NCBI GenBank assembly: GCA_023101725.1
Contig: JALJCO010007076.1
Coordinates: forward strand, 744,001-808,000
Source of the DNA: Atherinomorus stipes
Lineage: Eukaryota; Chordata; Actinopteri; Atheriniformes; Atherinidae
Direction: 5' to 3'
Length of the DNA: 64,000 nucleotides
In this document: piece after piece, positions 1 through 12,794 of the stretch
Position numbering within the stretch: the stretch's first letter is position 1
How the letters are laid out: each line of letters opens with the position of its first letter
Translations under genes and position numbers: made by a program
The notes under the pieces: model-generated
What the model saw: only the letters and a program-made list of their open reading frames with translations
Databases searched by the model: none
Told to the model about the DNA's origin: nothing

Positions 1-500
1 ATTTTGTAACAGAACGATGAAATCTTGCGGTATTTCGTGAAATCTCATGAGATTTCGTAACAAAACGATGACTTCATCGCAAGACTTCATTAGTAAAATA
101 GATCAATATCACGTTTTTAAATATAGATATGGTATTGGGATATAAAAAATATAATGATATTTCCTTGTATCGATATTTTTTCCCACCCCTATTATTTAAA
201 CTGTCTGGAAGACAATCCTCCCCCAAGACTTTTACAAAGAAATCAATCATAAAAAACTGCCAACTGTCTTGAATTACATTAATTTTAACAAACATAACCA
301 GTGTTTTGTCAGTTCCATCACTGCAGTGGAACGATACCTTTACAGTAAACATATTTCAATACTAAAAAGCAGGTGTTTGATATGAAATTAAACTTTCAGA
401 CAAATTAGGGTAAAATACCAGTATATATCGTATATCGTTATCTAAAATAAATATATCGTGATATGATATGTGGTCCATATCGCCCAGGCCTACAGTGTCA
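1..500. repeat. AT-rich repeat-derived DNA
   Basis: This is AT-rich, non-coding sequence at the left edge. It has repeated short words such as GATTTCGTAACAAAACGATG and runs of ATATCG. The stretch ending CCATATCGCCCAGGCCTAC near 475-492 resembles the terminus of a common fish DNA-transposon relic. It probably lies in an intron of the minus-strand DENND2-type gene. Boundaries and family are not resolved. Confidence 0.4.
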
Positions 501-591
501 TATGCTGTTGCTCATCTGAGGTTGCATTCATTTAATTTCAAACCCTGATAAGGACCATTGAAAGGTTGTACAAAAGAAAAGCCCCTCATAA

Positions 592-1959
592 CTAAAGAAC
601 ATACATGTATACAAGAGCCAGGAAACTCAATAAAGAAGAAAACAGATTCTGACCCAGGATGTCTTCATAGTGATGTTCCTGAAGCAGTGAACATGACAAG
701 AGTGGGCTGTTTGATTTGGTAAGGTCCTCAAACTCAAATGATTTCCTGTCAAGGTAAAGAAAAAAATGCAAATCACTACAAAAGAGAGATTTATAACATT
801 TCTTGTTTCTTGTCACTTCATTGGGAAGTGGCTCATATTTTCTGAACCCTCTGTACCTGTTGATGTTGTCTCTGACTCGCTCTGACCTGGGTCTCCCATA
901 GAAGCCAGATGGAGGCTTTGAGGAAGTTTTCAAGGTAACTGAAGGCAGTGGAGGGAGGTTCCTCTGTCCTCTTACGTCCCTTTGGCTTTTACCCATGCGG
1001 GCTGCGCTGGATGCTGGAAGGTACGTCGAGGTTTGGGGACTGGGTTGATGGGAGGTGCGCCCGGCTCTGTGTACACATTCTCCTGATCCTCCTTCCCTTC
1101 CTTTACCCCAGTAGACCTTCTTTGACCCAAAACCTCAGATTCTTTTTTCTTTGTCTCCACCTGTTTGTCCTTGCCTGGTGGACTAAAGTAATTTCCAAGC
1201 TCTGGAGGGGTTTTCCCAGGCGTCTCCCCCATAGCTTCCAGCTTTTTAAAGAGGGTGAATACAGCCCTCTTCTCCTGACTTGTTTGCTCTGCTGCTCTTC
1301 TGTCATTGCCTTTTCTGAGCGTCCCCACTTTCTGCTTCTCAGTCGCTGAAGGGGAATGAGGCCTCGAATCTGTAAGATTCTCTATGTTCTCTTTCTCATG
1401 ATGAGCCGCTTCTCTGTGAACTACAGCTCTTTTACAATCGTCCCTTGATTGGTCTTCACTAGGCCCACTATTGACCTTTCGAGGCTGTTTCCCGAGTTCA
1501 GTAAATGAGCAAGACCTTAAATCTCCAGGTTTTCCTACATTTTCTTCCCCAAGATCCTGCTTTTCTTTATGAGCAACTGTCATGCAACTCTCAGCACCCT
1601 CCTTGTCCAGAGTTTTGTTGCTGCAATTTGTTAAGGATTCTGTCCTTTTAATGCTGTCAAAATGTCCCAAAGTAGCTGAGGTGAGGGGTGAAGGACTGGA
1701 TTCCTTTCCCTCCCATAGAGAAATTTTATCCTTAATGTTGCCTCCATTGGATCTGGCCGGCTTATTTCCTCCCATGAGAGTGCTGTCATTGCTGCGAGGG
1801 TCAAAAGCTGGATTCTTGTGAGCCATCAGAGATGATTCCTTCAGGTTGTTCAAGTTGACTAATGGGCTTAAGGGGTGTTTTGGGGTCCCCTCTTTTCTTT
1901 GTCCAGCTTCCTTGCTTTCCACTGAAGCGTGTCTCCCACTATGACAGCCCTGCTTTAGC
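592..1959 (-). CDS. dennd2a: DENND2-family protein, N-terminal exon(s) (partial, frame disrupted)
   Basis: The minus-strand exon begins after a good acceptor (tttgtttag, exon base 1959) and reads open to a TAA near 972. The peptide is hydrophilic and disordered, as in DENND2 N-termini. It contains KDKISLWEGKE, FKKLEAMGE and PVPKPRRTFQHPA, which I recognise as DENND2-type motifs. MAHKNPAFDPR at 1826 is a possible start. Coding-like sequence resumes one frame over at 996-830 (RNLPPLPSV, RPRSERVRDNINRYRGF). A further candidate exon at about 752-633 reads KSFEFEDLTK and HHYEDIL after a clean acceptor. The frames do not join without a one-base correction near 975, and the 71-nt candidate intron at about 823-753 also breaks phase. 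DENN proteins are Rab exchange factors; that catalytic part is left of the window. Adjacency to slc37a3 favours dennd2a. DENND2C is an alternative. Confidence 0.55.
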
Positions 1960-3551
1960 CTAAACAAAGAAGGAAAGAAGGAAACTTTTACTCCTTTAAA
2001 TTCATACTGATTTAGTCCATTTTCAAGCTTATAATAGTATGTGTTACAGACTTTAACTGTAAATATCTACTGTAAAAAATATAGTTTAAAAAAAGTTAAA
2101 AATATAATAAATGTTTACAAAAAGAGAGGTGACTGCTGCCACTGTTTCCTAAACTTCCCACATGGTTGCTGGGGATGCCAGTTAAGTCTTTTTCTGGTGA
2201 CAGTGGGAAAATTGAGCCTGAGACTAAATGCCAGAGGACAAGCTTATGACCGAGCATCTTCTTCTCATCAGCTTTGCTAAATAAACACATACTTGGACTG
2301 GGAGCCCATTTCATCAGACTGTTAAGTTTTTAATAAATAAACGAGAGGAAATGGGAAGCCCTAAGTTGAAAGACCTTCCATGGACGTGACGATTAAAGGG
2401 CAGCTAAATGTTCTTTTTTTCTCAGGCTTACGAGTTATTTGTGTCCCAATTTCTCAACTAGATCATCTGTCTGTAATAAACCTGTACAGATGCAGAAGCT
2501 GGGTTAGGAGACAGCATCACCAAAAACGGAACAATGTCTCAGAAAACGCAAACACAATGAGAACTTGACACTATTTTTGTTCTTGTTGTGGTCCCTGAAT
2601 TGCCCCAATGTTCAAGCTGTAAAGCAGGTGAGAGCAGCTGCAGCAGTTTACTAATCAGTCTCTCTTTATATGCAGCGATGGAATTCAGATGTTGAACAAG
2701 TCCTGCAGCTATCAGGATGTGGTTATGCTGATCTCATGAGCACAGTGAACCATCAAGAGCGAAATAAAACTAGCCTTGACTGGTTTTATATGTCACTTTG
2801 TGTGTTGGATTGACCTCCCTTGCAGCAAAGTGCCTGCTACTGTAATCATTTTTGTATAGGCCAATGCCATAGTTTTGGTTTTGATCCAGAGCTGTGTCCC
2901 TCTGGGCCACCATGCAAACCTGTTGACAGTGGAGTAGATGTCCCCTTCCTTTACAGTCATTCTCTCAGCAGCCTCCATGATCCCTGTACACCTGTAAAAG
3001 GCAGATGGACACATTTTTATTCATCAACATTTTTGTAGCATTCTTCCTCACTTGACCCCTAATGACAGATTTTTTTTTCTGTTTGTCCCCAACTAAAGAC
3101 TAAATATTTCCTCTCAGCTGGTAAAGAACAGCGTTTAGTGAACAGCTGGGCAGACTCAAGGCAAAACACAACAGTGCAACTCCCTCCAGTTTAACATTTC
3201 AGTCAGCAGCCATTTGGGAGCTTTAGCATGAAAACATCACTCTTCTTTCCTTTTGTTTCCTTTAGAGCTCTGTCCTCTGCCACTTTGTCCTCACAGGAGG
3301 CTAACTTTTGACCCATAGAGTTACTAAAATGCTCCACATACTTTCACATGTCTCTGAGTCCAACATTTTCAAAGTTCAGTGTCCTCCAAGATAGTGCCTA
3401 GTGATTTCCCAGATCTGAGGCTGCTGTCATCATTCGTTTAGTTGATTTGTAGTCCAAATGACAGTGTGCAGTGCATGAGCAGGGCCACATACTGTTCTTA
3501 AAGTTGCAGGCTGATAAGCTACGGCACAGAAGAAAGGGATCCAGACACATA

Positions 3552-3812
3552 CACTGTCAGAAATAATGTGACAGCACGGGTACATTTCTGTCCCTCAAGG
3601 TACATATTGAATTTATGCACCCTGTAAGAGTCATAAGTGGACCTCAAGGCACCTATATGTACCTTTTTGGGAGCCTAAAAGGTACATTTATGTTCCTAAG
3701 CACAAAATACCCACTGTTAGGGGTACACCAGCAGTACCCTTAAGGGTACCACCCCAGTGACAGGACATTGTACTCCTTAAGGTACAATATGGTACTTATT
3801 TTTCTGAGTGTG
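3552..3812. mobile_element. MITE with TA target duplication and GGTAC-rich interior
   Basis: The imperfect terminal inverted repeats are CACTGTCAGAAATAATG on the left and ATTTTTCTGAGTGTG on the right. The element is flanked by TA on both sides. The 261-bp interior repeats GGTAC and GTACC words and has no coding capacity. TA duplication plus short inverted ends fits a non-autonomous Tc1/mariner-type element. Confidence 0.65.
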
Positions 3813-4415
3813 TAGTTGCTGTGTAATTATAAAGAAAGTTACGAGATTGCAAAGTCAATAAGGGGAAATAAAAAGCAAAATAGTTGCTATTCTGCATTGA
3901 TTTTTTTTTATCATTTCATATACATACAGTACATCTCCACAGTTTATTGAACCCCAAGTAGTCTTTACATTTTACATAAACCCTTTATGCATCATATTTT
4001 GTCCCATCACAAATTAGTATTTGTCACTATATTTGAATTCTAAAAAGATATTTCTTTTGCAAAAAGAGTTGAATGGAACAATATTGCATTCATAAGTTTC
4101 GATACACTGCAATTAAAATTAGTCAGTTTCTTACCTCCATCCACTGTACAGTTTCCATGTGCTTATTAGTAAAACAGAAGCGTAATGCATTCATCACTGC
4201 TCTTACAGAATCCATTGGCATGACATCCAAACCACTGTGTTAAACTTAAGTCCAGCTTTAATGATTTCCTACAGGTTTCTACCTTAAAATGACCCTTTTG
4301 CTGATGGTTTTTAAGAATGGGACAGAGAATCGAACTATTACCCTCCTCAGTCTGACTCCTCTCCAATTTTAACTTTCATTCACTCATTCTTCCTTCACTC
4401 TGGACATGACTTCCT

Positions 4416-4421
<6 letters not shown>

Positions 4422-4459
<38 letters not shown>
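4422..4459. repeat. (CT)n microsatellite
   Basis: An uninterrupted CT dinucleotide tract of about 19 units lies in the spacer upstream of slc37a3. Confidence 0.95.
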
Positions 4460-4464
<5 letters not shown>

Positions 4465-4725
4465 CCTTTCCCTCTCAGAATGGCTGACTGCCTCCCTCAC
4501 AGCTGACTTTGGGAGATTTTAGAATGAATTAGTGTCCCTTCATATTCACTGGAACTGCCGAAATACCACTCCCCCCGTAGCTGCATGGAAATTTGTAACA
4601 TATGGGACACGTTTCATACTAATAAATCACTTCCTCCCAAATCCAAAGTTCATCACAATTGAAATCCTAACCATCTCTACGGTTGCTGCAGCTGCCACAT
4701 GTTAGTTTCTACTCCATAAATATGT

Positions 4726-4728
<3 letters not shown>

Positions 4729-4774
<46 letters not shown>
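4729..4774. repeat. (TA)n microsatellite
   Basis: This is a TA dinucleotide tract of about 22 units, preceded by an imperfect ATGTATACAT segment. Confidence 0.95.
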
Positions 4775-4777
<3 letters not shown>

Positions 4778-5040
4778 CCATGCAAACTAGCCATACAATT
4801 GTTACTGCTTACCAGAATTCAAGCGCTGGCTCTCTAATGGAGTTTCAGGGTGGGAAATGGCGCATTAATGTCTGTACTTTTGGCGGTGACGCTTTTAAAC
4901 TGCGGGCAAATGTGCCTGTAATCCAATGGTCGTTGGACTTTTACGCACAAGTGTCACTGCAACAGGTGAGAACTGGACAGCTGTCTTTAGTCATTTGACT
5001 TTTTTTTGCCTCCTGTAATTCCACTCCTGACCTGCAGGTG

Positions 5041-5170
5041 GCAGCAGTGCGTCACTGTGTGATGTGGGCAGTGGCATGCAGAGTGACACAGGAACCCGCA
5101 GTAAACACAGTAAACAGATTGTTATAGCCACACCAAGAAGAAGCTAGCTAACCTTACCCTGAAGAGAAAG
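5041..5170 (+). other. slc37a3: Candidate 5' non-coding exon and promoter of slc37a3
   Basis: A possible first exon ends in GAAGAGAAAG before a strong gtgag donor at 5171. The next acceptor (ctctacag, ending 6542) opens the exon that carries the start codon. No TATA box is obvious, and the transcription start is a guess. Confidence 0.35.
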
Positions 5171-6444
5171 GTGAGAACCCGCTGCGCCTTTTGGTGCTTT
5201 TTTCCCCCTTCTTCTTATGCCTTTGTTTCCGTCAGCTGTCTTTTGTGTGTGTATATATATTTATTGTGACTTTACAGTTCAAAGACAATGAGTATAGCGG
5301 CAGAAGCTAAAAGATAACATCCTTTATGCTCCTTGTCTCTCGTTGAGGCAGACGTGGCTGAAAATGCACTGTCTTAAAGTGGTATATTTTCCCGCTAAGA
5401 AAAAAAAAATGTGTTGGGCAACTGATTTATGTACACAAGTCACCTTACAAGACACGTACAACTAAAGATCTGAGGAAATGTGAAATCGTCATTAGTGTGC
5501 CTGCTGCTTCAGGTGGACAGTGATATTATTTCCTGTCTAGGCTGTTCCAGTCTGGCTTTAATGTCTGATAAGATGTTGTATTCTGTTAAAAGCAAGATAG
5601 TGTCACGCCAGCCTGTCGTTTGTGGAGTGATTGGGACACCTTTTGAAACTATGGTTAGAGATTTATGGCTTTTGTATTTTGGTGTATCGACATAAAAATA
5701 GATGTTCCTCCTTCAGCTATCCACTATTCATGACTCCTGGGAAAGTATCAGTCACATGAAAAATTACTTTTGCAGAAAGTGAAAGCCATTTACTTTCATA
5801 TCACTTTGGACACATGTACTAACCAGATTAAATGATGTCTCAAACTGCAAGTCTCTTTCCACAGTGGAAACTTAATTCCCTGCATTTTGAAGTTAACTCA
5901 TCCCTTATCCATGAGCATACAAAGGGAACTTGTATGAAACTAGGGTACAGATTATCTGTGTCAAGATTTGGAGCATCTGGAGAACTAGCCAGACCTGTTC
6001 CCAGTCCACAAGAATGCTACATTAAGAGATCCAGTGCTCTTACAAGCTGTTGGTCTGTGATATGTCATATCCTACAATAAAGTATCCGCATTAGTATGAA
6101 AAGCAGAGAGACCCATAAGATTTGGATTCCTGTTGAAGCAACACAAAACAAGGCAGTGTTACTGCTGGAAAGACTGGTGGGTGGGGGTGGAATGGCTGTA
6201 AAGGCAGTCAGTGCACACTGGGTTCATTGATGTCTGCTTTTGGCTATGCATAAGACAGCATTCAGACTAGGTGTACCTGTTTGTATTTGGCTTTCATGGC
6301 ATAGAGATGGCTACTTTTAGCATAAAATTACTGCCCATCTTAATGCATTTTACAAAATCTTAAGAAATCTGTTTTTCTAAACCTATTCATTGACACGTTT
6401 AGCAAATAATTTAAAAAAATCCTTGTTAAATTTATAATTTACAT

Positions 6445-6480
6445 GAATTTCCCCTCGGGGATCAATAAAGTATCTATCTT
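6445..6480 (+). repeat. Short LINE/SINE 3'-tail fragment
   Basis: The sequence AATTTCCCCTCGGGGATCAA followed by TAAAGTATCTATC is the familiar 3' tail shared by many fish LINEs and SINEs. Only the tail is recognisable. A related tail occurs at 56004-56031. Confidence 0.55.
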
Positions 6481-6697
6481 TTTATCTAATTGCGACATAT
6501 TAGGTTGGTTATTTATTTAACATCAACTTCCTTCCTCTACAGGCAAAGATTTCTTCCCCTAGTGATGTGTTTGTCCCATCTGGTTTAGTGGAAGACTGTA
6601 TGAATCCCCTTCCCCCTCCCTATCCTCGAAGACCTCCACCAACACCACCTCCTTCCTCGTCCTCTGCCTCCTCTTCCTCCCTCCAGCCGCCCCTGTG

Positions 6698-9600
6698 ATG
6701 CCTCCCTCGTGCTGTGGCTATCTGTCACAGTACACCCATCATCATCTGGTTGTCTTCCTCCTCACCTTCTTTAGGTAATCGAGTCACCCACCTTTAAAAG
6801 GATTAACTGAGGGATTTTCAATGTATGTCCACAAAGTAACCGGGAACTCATGACTGGGTTTTATTTTTAATTAGTATGTGTTTAATTAGTAATTTGATTA
6901 TTTAAATCTTTGATCGGGTGAGTTGCAGAATACGAAAAGATGTGGCCTCTTTAGAAACATGCTGTGGATGGATTTAAGCTGTTGATACAGGCTAAAGGTC
7001 TATGGAGCAAGATAATCTGAGGTTAGACTTTAAGATAGCATCGACTATCAATACTGGTTTCCAGTAGACCTTCCATTTTGAAATGGAAAACAAGCAGAAA
7101 GTTAAACAAAAGAGGGTATAAGTTATATTTGTTTCCATGCCCAGATGTGTTTTTCTATTTTAATCACAGCCAAAGTATTCCATGTTTCCAGAAATATCAG
7201 TATGTTAAAAAGCATTAAGTAAGCAAACGTTTTCATCCTTCTCCTAAGTAGCGCATTTGGTTGATGCTGTTTAATAAAACTTCATGTTAAATTGATTCGT
7301 TTTTACTTTCTTAATGAAACTCATGCGTGTTTCTTCAGCTATGTGTTGCTGCATGCATCCAGAAAGACATTCAGCAATGTGAAAGTGAGCATCTCAGCTC
7401 AGTGGACGCCATCTATCCAGAATGACAGTGGAACTGCCTTCTCCCCTGGCGAGGTACTTGTATACAAAAACGTCTGTTGATACTTGGCAAGATTTGCAAG
7501 AAAATACTGAAAAGCTTTTAATCTCAGATGAACAAAAACAAAACATCTACGGTATTTTTTTCCCCTGAAAATAGAAAATGCCTGTGAAAGGAGTCATGGT
7601 CCCTTCAAGTACTCTTGTAGATGATGTACATTAAATTGTGTTTTCTGTCTCAGACATGGGAGGACAATCGTCTGTTTGCAGATGAAAAGCAGGCAACTCT
7701 GTTTCTGGGAGCTCTGGACTCCATTTTTCTCTTCTCCTATGCAGTGGTAAGTGTAGTCGATGGTTTCCTGGTTTGAGAGAAATTAGCAGCAGTACGTGGC
7801 TACAACCTGCAGGGTGGGGCAGGGTTAAATACCAGGCATTTAACCCCACCCTGCTTGATTTGATTGGTTTACATGTAACAAATGGGTGGAGCTAAACAGC
7901 ACAAGCTCGGGTGAATTCTGCCAACCAAGTCAGTCCTCTATCTTTAGGTTGCAGTTATTTTTTTCTGCTTTGTACTTACTTAGATAATGTAACTCAAGTA
8001 ATTCTTGTGAAATACTGTATTAATTGTTGTAAAGGTTGAACTCTGCAGTCAGTTTTCTGTTAATGTAAATCTACATCATTTTTCGAAATGCTTTAGTTAC
8101 ACTATTAGTTTAAGTAGCCTACAGTAAAACAGCTTTTTATTAATATACTGCATTTCATGTTCTAAGATAAGAAAAACGGAAGGTTAAAATGACATTTCCT
8201 CTGTGAAGGAACAACAGGCTCTAATGCCAGTTAGCTTTGTGACTCTCAGTGCTCAAGACCAACATCTGATTTCAATGAACTGTGAACCTTATCCAAACTC
8301 AGCCATGACATCAAGTCAGAGCAAAATGAAATCACTGTGGGTCAGATTAGACATTGAATTCCACCCATTTTTTAGGCTGCGTCAGTTGCTCCTCTGCAGA
8401 GATGTCCTAATTTGTATCATCTCAGAAGTCAAGCCCAAGCCTGGATTAGCCTTCCCAGAGCTTTGACCCGTGCAGGATGAAAGATAATGACAAAAGTAAA
8501 CTGCGAAGTGATTCATTCATTGATGCTTTATCTTCACAGGGTCTGTATTTGAGCGGTGTGGTTGGGGACAGAGTGAACTTGCGCTATGTACTCTGCTTCG
8601 GGCTGTGTGGCTCTGCTGCTGTGGTTAGTACACAGACATTATGTTGCATTCTGGACGCAATCTTTGATTATGTCATCTTATGTTCATGCATTTGGTCGCA
8701 TCAAGCTGTTTGATTTCAAGCTCTAAAAATATATAGAGATTAATGTGCTTGTGCTTACAGGAATTCGTGTTTGGCACTCTGACAGAATGGCTCCACATCT
8801 ACAACGTCTATCTGTACTGTGGTCTGTGGGTGCTGAACGGTCTGCTGCAGTCCGCCGTCTGGCCCTGCGTGGTAGCCGTCATGGGCAACTGGTTCGGCAA
8901 GACAGGGTGTGTGACACGTCTCAGTTTACTGTGCCGCATTTATCTCCCATTGCTTCATCTGTTTCCAGTGGGAATCTCATAGCACAGACGTAACATGTAA
9001 CCAGACTTGAAGTATGTAGTCAAGCTCATGACCGTTAGCTTAATGGCACACAGTCCACATACCAAGACAGACATGCTCAGACTGTGAAATCCACTCACAG
9101 GTGCTGCAGCGAGTAGACTCAGTTTTCCTCAGCAGTACTTGAATATCAGGAAGTTATGAAAGTATATTCTTTTTTACATCATCTACGGCAAAGTCTGTCT
9201 TAATATGCAGACCCAGCACATGAAAATACGACAGGCAATGTATTTATTAAGTGTTTATCTAACAGAGCCCATGATGTTGTCTTCCAGGCGTGGATTTGTG
9301 TTTGGCTTGTGGAGTGCTTGCGCCTCAGTTGGCAACATCCTGGGGGCCTTCCTCGCTTCTAGTGTGCTTAAGTATGGATATGAGGTGAGACACACACATG
9401 GATGCTTTGCATTTGTTTATTGCTGCAACATTAGCAGCTTTACTGATATGAAGTATCAATCTTTGCCTTACGTAGTATGCCTTCCTGGTGACCTCCGTTG
9501 TGCAGTTTGCTGGCGGGGTGGTGGTTTTCTTCGGCCTCCTCACTTCCCCAAAAGAAGTTGGTGAGAAACAAATTTGAAAAAGTATTTTATTTCTTCTTCT

Positions 9601-12600
9601 TCCTAAGTATTACAGTGATCCACATCTCAACTTGATTCTTGATTTATGTGCATGTATGTTTGTTTTTCTTTTAAAAGACCACCATATTACTGTACAAGTC
9701 ATCATGTCACATTCTACCTGGAATAGAAACGGCTCTGAGTTGTACGATTTCAGCAGTCAGTCTTTAAGGAGTGTTTGTGTCTAACTGGGTGTGTTATAAG
9801 GTTTGAACTTGGAGTCAGAGACTGGACTCAGTCCAGTAGAGACGGACACAGACAGCCACCAGCCTCTGATGAGTGATGAAGAGGAGGAGGAGGTGGTGGA
9901 AGTATACGGCAGACGATACCGGTCACTTCAGGAGCCGGATGAACCTCCAGTCGAACCTCCACAAGCAATTGGCTTCTTTGAGGCTTTCTGTCTGCCTGGA
10001 GTTCTACCTGTGAGTGAGAAGGAGAAGTCTTACATTTCCTTAAAAGGAAGTTTTGAAAAGTTGTTCTGTAGAGGTAAAGGATGATTAAAAAAGCTTGACC
10101 CTATCTCTGTTTCTGCTGCAGTATTCCCTGGCTTATGCGTGTCTGAAGCTGGTCAACTACTCCTTCTTCTTCTGGCTTCCGTTCTACCTGAGCAATAACT
10201 ATGGTTGGAAGGAGGCAGAGGCAGACCGCCTATCTGTTTGGTATGATGTTGGGGGAATCATTGGTGAGCATTAGGCTTTTCACTGCTGACATCTTAGCTT
10301 CCCTGGAGAACAATAAGCTACTTTATTGATATGAAACTTGGGCTTTTATGCCAATTTTACTTTATGTTGCTATGTTTATCTTTATTTTGTGCAAGAGTAA
10401 CTGTAATTCTGCATCATCTTGTCTCTGGCAGGAGGAACAGTTCAAGGTCTGATTTCAGACTTTATGGGAAAGAGAGCTCCAGTGTTGGCTTTCAGTCTGG
10501 CGATGGCGATGGGAGCCCTGGTGGGATACAGCCGTAAGTGCATTGATCTGCCAAAACATTGAAACCACCTCCTTAAAACTGTCGAGGTCAGATTTTGTGC
10601 TCTGAAACCTGACCTTTGCCGATGTCCTGTGCTACCTCACGGGGATACTGCCTGCAGGGTCCTGTAGGTGTCAAGACCCATCTTGATCAAACAATTTCTT
10701 GTTTACTTGGTTGCACTGTGGGAGTTTTAATGACGGTTAGGTGGGTAGTATGTGTCAAAGTAACATCTACATGCATCCCAGGCCCCCCAGTGTTTTGTAA
10801 CAGAATGTGTCAGTATTTTAATTTTTATTTTTTCATTTCGAACTGAAATGAGAAACAACGCTTATATTTGGCGTAAGTAATAATAATAAAAAAACATTGT
10901 TCGAAAAGAGTTTTGGAAGTAGTTTAGAAAAACTTATCAGGCCCAAACACTTTAGTCAGACACAACTTAAATTTAACATTCACTGTCATTTAACAAAAAT
11001 TCTTGACACAATACACCATACTTAAGAAGAACAAAACTCTCAAAGGATACAGTCCACAATAAAAGTATATTGAATTTTAACAATATTCAATAATACTCAA
11101 TAACTTTACTCACTTTTGTAAATCACAATATAACAAAGTTTTCACTATGAATGATTAAATAATAATCCTCATTATCACTATATAATCCTGAATGATACTA
11201 ATAATTATCATAATAATCTCTTTGTAAATCACAATGCACGACATAATAATAATACTCTAATAATGAACCACAATTTAACACATTTTTCACTATAAATAAA
11301 TAATAATCCTCATTATCACTATATAATCCTTAATGATACTCAATAATAATCATAATAATCTATCTGTAAATCACAATGTACAACATAATAATTAATAATA
11401 CTCTAATAATGAACCACAATATACATAACACATGGTCTTCATTAGTTCTTATTCATTTCCACTTATCCTTTTATTATATTGTATTTCAATATTTGTTGAA
11501 ATTTTCCTATAGTTTGACATGTTTTTATTTAATCACTGCAGCCGTTCCATAACTGGACACCTCTAGAAGAAATGCAGTGGAGTTTGGCGTTCGTTCTTAT
11601 TGCTGGTTTATTAAACATATATGTTCCTCTCAGACAAAATTTGCTCTCTTTAATTGGAAAAGCTTGGATACGAAATGGTACTTGTTTGTTTTTTACTCTG
11701 TACATGATTAGAAGAGTTTTGAGATCAACCAGATCCTCAGATTTTAATATTTTCTTTTTAATAAACAAAGGGTTTGTTGGTTGTGTAAATGAAGATTAAG
11801 TAATTATTCTGATTGCTTTTTTTTAAGAAGAAAAACCGAGTTGGTTGTTGCCTTGTAAGTGCTCCCCCATACCTCAACACAATAAGTCATATAGGGTAGT
11901 ATGAAGGAACAGTACAAGGTACAAGGATGATTGATTTAGAAAATATTTAACTTTGTTTAGAACTTGAATTAGATTTGCTTATTTTTATATTAATATAGTT
12001 AATATGTTTCTTTCAACTTAATTTTTCATCATTAACCCCAAAAAACAATGATGATTGATTTTCTTTATCATTTATCATAAGTAGGTTATGTCATAAGTAT
12101 GACTGAATGATTGCTTGTTTTCAGGATTAATTATCCAAATCTAAGAACAAAAGCAAGATGAAGGCAAGTTCTAGTAGTTGTTGATGAGTCACAGTTTTTG
12201 CTTTTGTCTCTGCAATCTCAGGATCACCAAATGACCAGGTTATAAATGCAGCCATCTTGGCTGCCACTGGCTTTTTCATCGGTGGTCCATCCAACATGAT
12301 CAGTTCGGCCATTTCTGCTGACCTGGGGAGGCAGGATGCCCTGCGGGGAAGTCAGGAGGCTCTGGCAACTGTCACTGGAATAGTGGATGGAACTGGAAGC
12401 ATAGGAGCTGCTGGAGGACAGGTAAACTGGAAGATGTGGTTTGCACTATAAAAACATCATTGAAGATCTGTATACTGTAATAACAGAGAAAATAACTGAT
12501 AGGCAACCTCTGGATTTGTTCATTTTCATGCAGTACGTGGTGTCTCTGATTGAGAGCAAGCTGGGCTGGATGAGTGTGTTCTACTTCTTTGTTGTCATGG

Positions 12601-12794
12601 TAAGATAATACCCTGATATCACAAGTATCACTTCTGAAAGCAGAAATGACTAAACCATGAGCACTCAGGTGTGACTCGACATGCTTTTTTCTGCCTCACA
12701 GACAGGAGGCAGCATTGTGTTCATCACCCCTCTGCTGGTTAGAGAAGTTCGAGCCATGTGGAGAGACAGGCGAGCGCAGCGACGCCAGCTGTGA
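6698..12794 (+). CDS. slc37a3: SLC37A3, major facilitator superfamily sugar-phosphate-type transporter
   Basis: Coding exons are 6698-6774, 7339-7453, 7654-7746, 8540-8623, 8761-8906, 9288-9384, 9476-9560, 9801-10009, 10122-10263, 10432-10533, 12222-12421, 12534-12599 and 12702-12794. All have GT-AG borders and compatible phases, giving 502 codons and TGA. The start exon begins at 6543 after ctctacag. The protein matches SLC37A3 throughout: LLHASRKTFSNVKVSIS, NWFGKTGRGFVFGLWSACA, LKLVNYSFFFWLPFYLSNN and TGFFIGGPSNMISSAISADL. It is a polytopic membrane protein of the 12-helix MFS type. The acidic loop EEEEEVVEVYGRR in exon 9 separates the two halves. Family members SLC37A1 and A2 exchange glucose-6-phosphate for phosphate; SLC37A3 has been linked with ATRAID in lysosomal release of bisphosphonates. 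Its natural substrate is unclear. Confidence 0.96.
7809..7854. repeat. Intronic hairpin-forming inverted repeat
   Basis: The arms GCAGGGTGGGG...GGTTAAAT and ATTTAACCCCACCCTGC pair across a short loop, with a 3-nt bulge in the left arm. It lies in slc37a3 intron 4, just after exon 4. It is probably a small transposon relic. Confidence 0.6.
10545..10820 (-). mobile_element. Tc1-like transposon remnant, family B
   Basis: The left end CCAAAACATTGAAACCACCT is a typical inverted-repeat terminus of a fish Tc1-like family. The segment near 10735-10790 (GTTAGGTGGGTAGTATGTGT and following) is antisense to part of a Tc1 transposase. The middle of the gene is missing and no open frame survives. It lies in slc37a3 intron 11 and differs from the family at 14566 and 33700. 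Confidence 0.6.
11118..11434. repeat. AT-rich tandem repeat, unit about 106-142 bp
   Basis: Units starting GTAAATCACAAT occur at 11118, 11224 and 11366 (partial). They share ATAATCCTCATTATCACTAT and ATAATGAACCACAAT. The array lies in slc37a3 intron 11 between two transposon remnants. Confidence 0.75.
11529..11768 (-). mobile_element. LINE reverse-transcriptase C-terminal fragment (degenerate)
   Basis: On the minus strand an open stretch reads LLIMYRVKNKQVP, then RTNAKLHCISSRGVQLWNGC. The 'R/T...SxRGVxLWN' pattern is typical of the C-terminal end of fish LINE ORF2 proteins. Catalytic motifs are absent, so this is a short 5'-truncated copy. It sits in slc37a3 intron 11, opposite to the host gene. 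Confidence 0.55.

Larger units (their letters stand above)
1968..5000. other. Gene-poor spacer between dennd2a-like and slc37a3
   Basis: I see no convincing coding exon here. Upstream minus-strand exons of the DENND2-type gene would be expected in this interval but I could not pick them. It contains one MITE (3552-3812), a CT repeat and a TA repeat, listed separately. Confidence 0.5.

Noticed and set aside
948..1349. Plus-strand frame of 133 codons over the DENND2-type exon
   Set aside because: It is antisense to the exon; the minus strand carries the recognised motifs and splice acceptor.
11572..11799. Plus-strand open frame of 75 codons in slc37a3 intron 11
   Set aside because: It is antisense to the LINE fragment, which reads sensibly only on the minus strand.
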